This document shows positions 1 to 5,299 of a stretch of 9,149 nucleotides of DNA, one piece after another. How positions within the stretch are numbered: the first letter of the stretch is position 1; every line of letters starts with the position of its first letter. Under the pieces are notes generated by a model, which did no database searches, was not told the origin of the DNA, and saw nothing but the letters and a program-made list of their open reading frames with translations. The translations under genes and the position numbers were made by a program. This DNA comes from an uncultured Candidatus Melainabacteria bacterium (GTDB lineage: Bacteria > Cyanobacteriota > Vampirovibrionia > Gastranaerophilales > Gastranaerophilaceae): positions 1 to 9,149 of the forward strand of contig CAKVJE010000077.1 of assembly GCA_934754735.1 (NCBI GenBank). Reading direction: 5' to 3'.

Positions 1-70
1 CTGAATAAGTCTTTAGCGATTGATCCATTGCTATTTCCATAGAGAAATAAGCTACGTTTGGTAATGTCAT
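1..70 (-). CDS. glgP: Alpha-glucan (glycogen/starch) phosphorylase, N-terminal fragment
   Basis: Only the first 23 codons lie in the window; the gene runs off the left edge. Reading the minus strand from the ATG at 70-68 gives MTLPNVAYFSMEIAMDQSLK, then TYS. 'VAYFSMEIAxDxSLxTYSGG' is the characteristic start of the GT35 alpha-glucan phosphorylase family in its short, bacterial/archaeal-type form. Members release glucose-1-phosphate from the non-reducing ends of cytoplasmic glycogen or maltodextrin using phosphate and PLP. The catalytic domain and PLP lysine are outside the window, so activity cannot be judged. A weak ribosome site (GAAAAGG) lies about 10 nt before the ATG. The start is supported by the family motif beginning within five residues of it. 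A GH13 enzyme of alpha-glucan type lies 5 kb away on the other strand, consistent with a glycogen theme. The gene has its own promoter (126-154), so it is probably not simply co-transcribed with the upstream dehydrogenase. Confidence 0.85.
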   Translation of the reverse strand, partial: MTLPNVAYFSMEIAMDQSLKTYS

Positions 71-103
71 AATTTTTAAACCTTTTCTTTTGTGTACTAC
101 TTT

Positions 104-118
104 TGGACTATTCGTCCA
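104..118. repeat. Inverted repeat at the phosphorylase transcription start (operator or 5' mRNA hairpin)
   Basis: TGGAC (104-108) and GTCCA (114-118) form perfect 5-bp arms around a 5-nt loop. It falls at about +1 to +16 of the transcript predicted from the promoter at 126-154. It could be a repressor operator or a small 5' stem that protects the message. The arms are short, so chance is possible. Confidence 0.4.
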
Positions 119-125
119 CTAAAAT

Positions 126-154
126 TTTATACCAACAACATAACATTTTTTCAA
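126..154 (-). promoter_or_regulatory. Sigma70-type promoter of the alpha-glucan phosphorylase gene
   Basis: On the minus strand a -35 box TTGAAA (154-149) and a -10 box TATAAA (131-126, continuing AT) are separated by exactly 17 bp. Transcription would start near position 119, giving a leader of about 50 nt before the phosphorylase ATG at 70. The match is 5/6 at the -35 and 5/6 at the -10. An inverted repeat (104-118) lies at the predicted start. Confidence 0.65.
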
Positions 155-271
155 TCGTTTTATCTAAAAACTAGTCCGAAAAAATGAGTTTTATTGCCAT
201 AAGCATTTATACATTTGCCTTTGAGAAATGTTAAGTTTTGTTACAGAATAATACTTTTGGGCTAGTAAAAT

Positions 272-288
272 AGTGTAACTCATACACT
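272..288. repeat. Short inverted repeat downstream of the dehydrogenase gene
   Basis: AGTGTA (272-277), loop ACTCA, TACACT (283-288): perfect 6-bp arms. On the minus strand it lies about 50 nt past the dehydrogenase stop and is followed by ATTTTACT. It could be a weak terminator for that gene. The stem has only two GC pairs and the T-run is interrupted, so this is doubtful. No better terminator is visible between the dehydrogenase and the phosphorylase. Confidence 0.25.
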
Positions 289-339
289 CTTGCGCAATAA
301 AATGTCTTTTTAAACAAACTTTGTTCAAACAGATTTAAA

Positions 340-1305
340 CTACATTTTAATCAATATTTTTAAATTATTTTTAGATTTATTAGCCTCAAAAGCATCCAAG
401 GCATCATCAATAGAATAAATCCCGCTTATAAAGTCTGAAAAATCAATTTTATTGTTTTTTAAAAGTCGTAATGCTGGTGGAAATTGTCCACAACGAGAGC
501 CCAAAACAGTAATTTCATCAATTACAATTGGCGCTAAATTAAGTTCTTTTCCTGATGCAACCGTACTTTTTAAAACTAAAACACCTCTTGGTTTTGTTAA
601 AGCCATTGATGTTTCAAAGCCGGAAGCAGAACCTGTTGCTTCAACTACGACGTCATATTTTTTTTCAACCTTAAATTCATTCAAAAGTTTTGTTTGAACG
701 CCTTGTTTCGCTGCAATATCAAGTTTATTCTGGTGTTTTCCAACTAATAAGACATCAAAATTTTGTGCATTTAATGTTAAAGCGGTTGTCAAACCTAACT
801 TTCCATCTCCTAAAACTACAACTTTTTTCATCGGGTCAATATGTAATTGTTCAGTTATTTCGCACGCAGCAGCAAGCGGTTCGACAAAAACAGCCTGTTC
901 GTCACTAACATTTTCAGGAACTTCAAATAATACATTTGTTGGCATTGTCATATATTCCGCAAAACATCCGTCTTTTTTCCAGATACCTAATGTGTGACGA
1001 TTTGGACAATGACGATAATTTTTCTTTGCACACCATTCGCATTCCGGATCGTTACAACCATAACTAATCTCTGCTACAACTCTTTTGCCGATTAAAGATT
1101 TATCATCACTATTAACATCTTCAACAACTCCGACAAACTCGTGACCGAGAATTCCAACATAGCCCATATAGCCTTTTGTGATTTCATAATCAGTATTACA
1201 AATTCCGGCAAGTGAAACTCTAATCAGTGCTTCGCCTTTTTGTGGAACTGGTTTTGGATAATTCTTATCAAGTTTTAATTCGTTATCAAATACTATAGCT
1301 TTCAT
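340..1305 (-). CDS. Zinc-dependent medium-chain alcohol/polyol dehydrogenase (Tdh/AdhP-like, COG1063 type)
   Basis: A 321-aa cytoplasmic oxidoreductase of the medium-chain dehydrogenase/reductase superfamily, which oxidises alcohols, polyols or threonine with NAD(P)+. The N-terminal GroES-like domain carries the catalytic zinc ligands: Cys36 (AGICNTD) and His55-Glu56 (GHEFVG), plus Glu142 (VEPLAAA). A structural zinc site follows at Cys84, Cys89, Cys92 and Cys100; the first gap is four residues instead of the usual two. The Rossmann nucleotide-binding motif is VVVLGDGKLG (162-171, GxGxxG), and VVVEATGS near 219-226 is also typical. Length is slightly below the usual 340-350 aa. The start is supported by the classic MKAIVF opening and an AAGAGG ribosome site 4 nt upstream. 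Substrate cannot be told from sequence; TM0436-like and BchC-like branches also contain EPLAAA. It has its own promoter (1348-1377) with an overlapping palindrome. No pathway partner is visible nearby. Confidence 0.88.
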   Translation of the reverse strand: MKAIVFDNELKLDKNYPKPVPQKGEALIRVSLAGICNTDYEITKGYMGYVGILGHEFVGVVEDVNSDDKSLIGKRVVAEISYGCNDPECEWCAKKNYRHCPNRHTLGIWKKDGCFAEYMTMPTNVLFEVPENVSDEQAVFVEPLAAACEITEQLHIDPMKKVVVLGDGKLGLTTALTLNAQNFDVLLVGKHQNKLDIAAKQGVQTKLLNEFKVEKKYDVVVEATGSASGFETSMALTKPRGVLVLKSTVASGKELNLAPIVIDEITVLGSRCGQFPPALRLLKNNKIDFSDFISGIYSIDDALDAFEANKSKNNLKILIKM

Positions 1306-1347
1306 ACAACCTCTTTTCTTGTTTTATTTAAGTATAAATCAAACGAA

Positions 1348-1377
1348 ATTGTATTAGAAGAGTTGACTGTTAAACAA
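1348..1377 (-). promoter_or_regulatory. Candidate promoter of the dehydrogenase gene
   Basis: On the minus strand, -35 TTGTTT (1377-1372) and -10 TACAAT (1353-1348) are 18 bp apart, with the -10 about 43 bp before the ATG at 1305. The -10 matches 5/6 of the consensus; the -35 is weak (3-4/6), as expected for a regulated promoter. A 19-bp palindrome covers the -35 box. Confidence 0.45.
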
Positions 1378-1381
1378 TCAA
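1363..1381. promoter_or_regulatory. Operator-like 19-bp near-palindrome over the dehydrogenase -35 region
   Basis: TTGACTGTT (1363-1371), a central A, then AACAATCAA (1373-1381): 9-bp arms with 8 of 9 positions paired and a single central base. The size and symmetry suit a dimeric helix-turn-helix regulator site. Its position over the -35 box would suit repression of the minus-strand gene, or dual control with the divergent operon. No regulator gene is present in the window, so the binding protein is unknown. Confidence 0.45.
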
Positions 1382-1698
1382 TTGTAACAACAAAATATTG
1401 CTGTATTTCTGTCTGCTATTAACGTAGTTGTATAAAAATCATAAAAACATTCCACATGTATAAATAAAATAATACTTAAAAACGCTTTTAGTTGCAAATA
1501 TTTACAAAATCATTTAAAGAACATATAAGCAATGTTACTTGATTTAGTTATTGCAAAATAAGTTTGTTTTTGTTAATTTATATGGTGTGTGTTGTATTTT
1601 TAACCATTGTAAAAATATGTTAAGTTCATGCACTTAAACTAGCAAATTATATTTTTTTAAGGACTTTATATATATAGGGTACCAGATGGGATTTTTGT
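1382..1698. other. AT-rich upstream region of the three-gene operon
   Basis: This stretch holds no credible gene on either strand; its ATGs open frames of at most 13 codons. It contains many AT runs and the weak promoter candidate at 1625-1653. A tiny reading frame runs into the start of the next gene (1686-1706). I see no terminator, riboswitch fold or RNA gene that I can support. The region is long for this compact genome, so undetected regulatory sequence is likely. Confidence 0.5.
1625..1653 (+). promoter_or_regulatory. Weak candidate promoter of the membrane-protein/GH13 operon
   Basis: TTCATG (1625-1630) and TATATT (1648-1653) are 17 bp apart, 46 bp before the ATG at 1699. The -10 is good (5/6) but the -35 matches only 3/6. 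Other TATAAA-like boxes exist in this AT-rich stretch (for example 1431-1436) without a convincing -35, so the true start is uncertain. Confidence 0.25.
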
Positions 1699-2772
1699 AT
1701 GATTAAACCGGTAAATTTTTCAGACAATAACATAAAATTCAAAGCGCAAGCTGAAGAAAAGCAAAAGATTGACGACGAGTCAACATTGCTTCCAAATACT
1801 TTGCGTACAAGAGTTTTACAGAAATATGATAAGACAACGAGTGCTTTAACTGAGTACCCTAAAAAAGGTTTGTTAGGAGATGTAAACTCAGATTTCTATG
1901 AATTTTTGTCTATGGGCATAATTCCTTACCTAGTAGGTAGCGGTATGTTTATGGCAATGTTTAATTTGTTGCATGACTTGAAACCGAAATCACAAAAAAT
2001 TGCCGGACTTAACGGCAAAAATATGGCACTTGGCGTTGTACTTTACGGTTTAGGAAAAACTTTAGCAAACGATGTCGTTACTCGCCCTGTTTACTGGGGA
2101 ACAGGTGTTGATATTGAAATGCCTTATAGAAACATCTCATATCCTCTTCCAAAAGAAGCTGGTGAAAATGCAAATATTTATCCAATGCGTCAGCACAGAA
2201 AAGTTTACGACAGCGTTGAGTTCTTTAGAAAAGACTTGATTCAAAAAGATATAGGCGTTTCTTATTACGACAATATCGCTAAGAAATTAAATATGGGCGA
2301 TAATTTAAATGATTCAGTAACTGAAACAACTCCTATCATTCAAGGCATTGTATCATCTACAAAAACAGCTAAGAGCTTGGCATCTTACGCTTGGGCAGGT
2401 GCAGCAGTAGGACTTGCAGTACAAGACAGTTGGAGCAATTTCTTTGACGCAATTGCGAATAGAAAACGTCATATAGCAAAACCAAACGAAGGATTTGGCA
2501 CAAAAATGGCTGCAAGAATGAAAAACGCAGGCGAAAATTTTGTAGATATTTCAAAAACATTCGGTAAATCATTCACAAAAGCATGCAAAACTTTATGGAC
2601 AGGCAAAGAAGGAACTACAGGCTTTATGAAGCATGCCGGCAGAGCTTGGATTTTATTCTCAACTGCTCTAACTGTTGGTAGTGTTGCAAATGTAATATTA
2701 AAAGCAAAAAGCATGGGTAAGCTTGCAAACAAAGATATTATGAATAAAGACAAAGAAAGTACGGTGATTTAG
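1699..2772 (+). CDS. Uncharacterised membrane protein, first gene of the GH13 operon
   Basis: A 357-aa protein I do not recognise from any named family. After a polar N-terminus containing NIKFKAQ (11-17) come four hydrophobic stretches. They lie around residues 69-91 (FLSMGIIPYLVGSGMFMAMF), 108-124, 226-242 (ASYAWAGAAVGLAV) and 315-334 (AWILFSTALTVGSVANVI). They could span or attach to the membrane; they are Gly/Ala-rich and moderate, so the number of true spans is uncertain. A polar section (about 140-210) sits between the second and third, and a Lys-rich segment (254-310) between the third and fourth. No signal peptide or catalytic motif is seen. The next gene starts 1 nt after the stop, so the two are almost certainly co-translated, and a GH13 enzyme follows. 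The layout resembles the first 235 residues of the downstream protein. The ribosome site is poor (GATGGGAT). Function unknown; a role in anchoring the GH13 enzyme is only a guess. Confidence 0.75.
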   Translation: MIKPVNFSDNNIKFKAQAEEKQKIDDESTLLPNTLRTRVLQKYDKTTSALTEYPKKGLLGDVNSDFYEFLSMGIIPYLVGSGMFMAMFNLLHDLKPKSQKIAGLNGKNMALGVVLYGLGKTLANDVVTRPVYWGTGVDIEMPYRNISYPLPKEAGENANIYPMRQHRKVYDSVEFFRKDLIQKDIGVSYYDNIAKKLNMGDNLNDSVTETTPIIQGIVSSTKTAKSLASYAWAGAAVGLAVQDSWSNFFDAIANRKRHIAKPNEGFGTKMAARMKNAGENFVDISKTFGKSFTKACKTLWTGKEGTTGFMKHAGRAWILFSTALTVGSVANVILKAKSMGKLANKDIMNKDKESTVI

Positions 2773-2773
2773 T

Positions 2774-5299
2774 ATGGCAATAACTCCGGTACAACCAAAT
2801 ATAGACAATACTAAACTTCCTTACAGAGAAGCTAAAGGCGTTATCAAAACTGATAGCGACATAAAACCGCTTCCACCGCAAGGACACTTAGTTCATGATA
2901 CTTTGTTGTCAGTTCCTCAATATTTCTTGAAAGACATAGCCTATGATATAAAAGCTGTTAAAGACGGCTTCCAAGGTAAAGCTAACGACCACCAATTAGG
3001 CAGACTTAATGACGTAGGTTTAAAAGTTGGTGGTATCGGTATCGCAACATACTTAGCTTCAAGAACAACCAATCCGATGGCTAGAACAATGGAATACTTG
3101 GGTTTGGGCGCATTCTTAACTTCTATGTCTTTATTCCCTAAAGCATTCATCAATGTTCCTTCAAGAATTACACACGGATTCTCTGTTGGTAAAGAATACA
3201 TTGATGACCAAGGTCGTAAAAAATCTGTATTCCAAGATAGCAACTATATTCCTATGGATATGTACAGAGGCGAATACCCTGGGGAAGATTTGGATGTAAT
3301 CGGCGACAGAATGGGAATTCCTAGAGGAATTAAAAACCGTAACGACTTAATCAAAGAACAAATGAGAAAAGTAGCAACTCAGGATAATACATTATGGATG
3401 TTAACTGCAGGTTTTGCAACTCCTGTTATGACAGCTTTAATTTGTTGCGGATTAGAAAAAGTTATTGCGCCTGCCATGGAGAAAGCAAGAAACATGAGAT
3501 ATGATTCTAAGATTTCTCATCTCGCTAAAGAAACTGCCGGCATGACACTCAAAGCCGATGAAATTCCTGCTAATAAATTAAGTAAAGAAATTGGTAAAAT
3601 TTTAAATAACTACAAAGGCCAAGAACTTCCAAAAGCTGAATTAGACAATATTGTTGAAATGCTATCAAAGAACTTGGATTACAAAATTTCAGAAGGTATT
3701 AAAGAAGATTTAACAAATATTTTTGAAAAATCCGAAAAAGCTTATGCCATAAATGATAAAACCGCAGAAGAAATCATTACAAATATAAAAAATAACATTC
3801 CTAATAACAATAAACCTTCTTTAGAAAAAGTTTTTGTTCCGACAAAAGAAGAAATCACTAAGATTTTAGGCGATTCAAAAGAAATTTCTCAAGATAAATT
3901 GTATCAAATCAAAGGCGATTTGAAAAAATTATTCGCAGAAAAAATTGCCCAAGAAACCGGCATACAAAAATCATATTTGAAAGCTTATGAAAACACTGTA
4001 ATTGAAAACATTTCTAAATCAATTCAAAAAAATCCTTCAAGATTGGTTAAAGAAAATCAAATAAAATCAGTCGAAAACTTTGCTAAAGTAATCAGTGAAT
4101 TTAAGGCTAACAATAAAGCGTTGGATAAATGCAAAAACTTTAAAGTAGAACACGCTCCACAAACGGTTTTAGCACATGAATACGCTAAGTTTGAAAGTGC
4201 ATTGTTAGATATCTTAGGCTTCAAACACAAAGATTTGAAACAAATGCGTCAGTCAGATGAACTTACAAAAGAATTTTTAGATAAAAAATTAACAGAACTT
4301 ACTAAAAACGAAGAAGCTTATAACAAAGCTATCTCTAAATTATCCAAAGTTATGGCAGAAATGGATCATACTCTAAATGGCAATAAAGATGCATTAAAAG
4401 ATTTAATTACAGGCGTTGAAAACAATTTCAATAATACTGCCAAACGTTTAGACGGATTAGGAAGCTTCAAAAACACAATCGACAAATTAGTAAAAGAAGA
4501 TGTTAAAACACTTTCTAATTCAATTAATTCAAAAGAAGAATTGTTTGATTTGCTGGACGGATTAGCTAAAAATACTGTAGACGGCAAAACAGGTGTAGAA
4601 AGAGCTAAAGAATTCGCAAAAGGTGTTGGCTCTGCAAAACATGATGTAATTTCAAGAATTATTGACAGATACCAAGGTGTAAATAATTCGTTCAATAGAA
4701 TTTTGCACACAATGGATATGTACAAACGCGGAGTTCCTGCTGACAAATATGGTCAAGACCTTGTAAAAATGGGTAAAGATGCATTATTGGGTGCTACTTC
4801 TGCAAATCACACATTGAAACTTAATACTGTTAATAATCCTGAATTATATAAAGATATTATTCAAACAACTTGGAGAATTGATGGCAACCCTAACGAATTA
4901 AAAGCAAAGGGTTATATTACAGAAGCGACTGATAAAGCTATTGGCAATGCATCAATTAAAGAACGTTTACAACATTACATCGGAAGATTTAAAAATGTTG
5001 TTGGAAATAACACAATTGATTTCACAAAACCTGAACATAATTTTAACGTAGATATATTAAAAGGTTACCAAAAAGGTTCAAAAACAAGAATGGCAACTTT
5101 CAATTTAGTAGCACAAAACCCTGTTGAATTTGTAAAAAATGCCGCTGAAAGAAGATACGGTAATCAAAAATGGGCTAGAACCGCAGGAGCAATTTTTGGA
5201 ACTGTTGCTGCCGTGACAATTGCAGCACAACTTTGTTTCGGCAAAATCAGAAATCCGCATAACATAGAAAAGAAGGTAGAAGATGGCAGCAATAACTAA
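2774..5299 (+). CDS. Uncharacterised large helical membrane-anchored protein, second gene of the GH13 operon
   Basis: An 841-aa protein of no family I can name. Residues 81-126 hold two hydrophobic stretches (VGLKVGGIGIATYLAS and LGLGAFLTSMSLFPKAF). A polar section (130-200) includes YIPMDMYRGEYPGED, and a third hydrophobic stretch lies at 206-233. Then comes a very long Lys/Glu/Asn-rich, strongly helical region (about 235-790) with heptad-like patches, for example 500-530. The end has a clear membrane-like helix at 803-823 (TAGAIFGTVAAVTIAAQLCF) and a charged tail. This suggests both ends sit at the membrane with a long helical domain between. No enzyme motif is visible. The start follows the previous stop by 1 nt, with GGTGA 6 nt upstream as ribosome site. 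Its last 17 nt overlap the start of the GH13 gene, implying translational coupling. It may be a scaffold or tether, which is inference only. Confidence 0.78.
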   Translation: MAITPVQPNIDNTKLPYREAKGVIKTDSDIKPLPPQGHLVHDTLLSVPQYFLKDIAYDIKAVKDGFQGKANDHQLGRLNDVGLKVGGIGIATYLASRTTNPMARTMEYLGLGAFLTSMSLFPKAFINVPSRITHGFSVGKEYIDDQGRKKSVFQDSNYIPMDMYRGEYPGEDLDVIGDRMGIPRGIKNRNDLIKEQMRKVATQDNTLWMLTAGFATPVMTALICCGLEKVIAPAMEKARNMRYDSKISHLAKETAGMTLKADEIPANKLSKEIGKILNNYKGQELPKAELDNIVEMLSKNLDYKISEGIKEDLTNIFEKSEKAYAINDKTAEEIITNIKNNIPNNNKPSLEKVFVPTKEEITKILGDSKEISQDKLYQIKGDLKKLFAEKIAQETGIQKSYLKAYENTVIENISKSIQKNPSRLVKENQIKSVENFAKVISEFKANNKALDKCKNFKVEHAPQTVLAHEYAKFESALLDILGFKHKDLKQMRQSDELTKEFLDKKLTELTKNEEAYNKAISKLSKVMAEMDHTLNGNKDALKDLITGVENNFNNTAKRLDGLGSFKNTIDKLVKEDVKTLSNSINSKEELFDLLDGLAKNTVDGKTGVERAKEFAKGVGSAKHDVISRIIDRYQGVNNSFNRILHTMDMYKRGVPADKYGQDLVKMGKDALLGATSANHTLKLNTVNNPELYKDIIQTTWRIDGNPNELKAKGYITEATDKAIGNASIKERLQHYIGRFKNVVGNNTIDFTKPEHNFNVDILKGYQKGSKTRMATFNLVAQNPVEFVKNAAERRYGNQKWARTAGAIFGTVAAVTIAAQLCFGKIRNPHNIEKKVEDGSNN

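Noticed and set aside
290..297. TTGCGCAA octamer, also at 7361-7368 and 8142-8149
   Set aside because: One of the three copies is inside a coding region and the positions relative to genes differ, so there is no evidence of a shared regulatory role.
452..908. Two small plus-strand open frames (81 and 72 codons)
   Set aside because: They are antisense to the dehydrogenase, whose zinc and nucleotide-binding motifs are intact; the translations show no family features.
1582..1623. 13-codon hydrophobic plus-strand frame (MVCVVFLTIVKIC)
   Set aside because: Too short, no ribosome site, and expected by chance in AT-rich DNA.
2369..3243. Minus-strand open frames of 67-100 codons inside the two membrane-protein genes
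   Set aside because: Shadows of the plus-strand genes; no ribosome sites and no recognisable domains.
4366..4746. 126-codon minus-strand open frame
   Set aside because: Lies inside the helical domain of the 841-aa protein, and its Ser/Leu-rich composition is what the antisense of Lys/Glu-rich helices gives.
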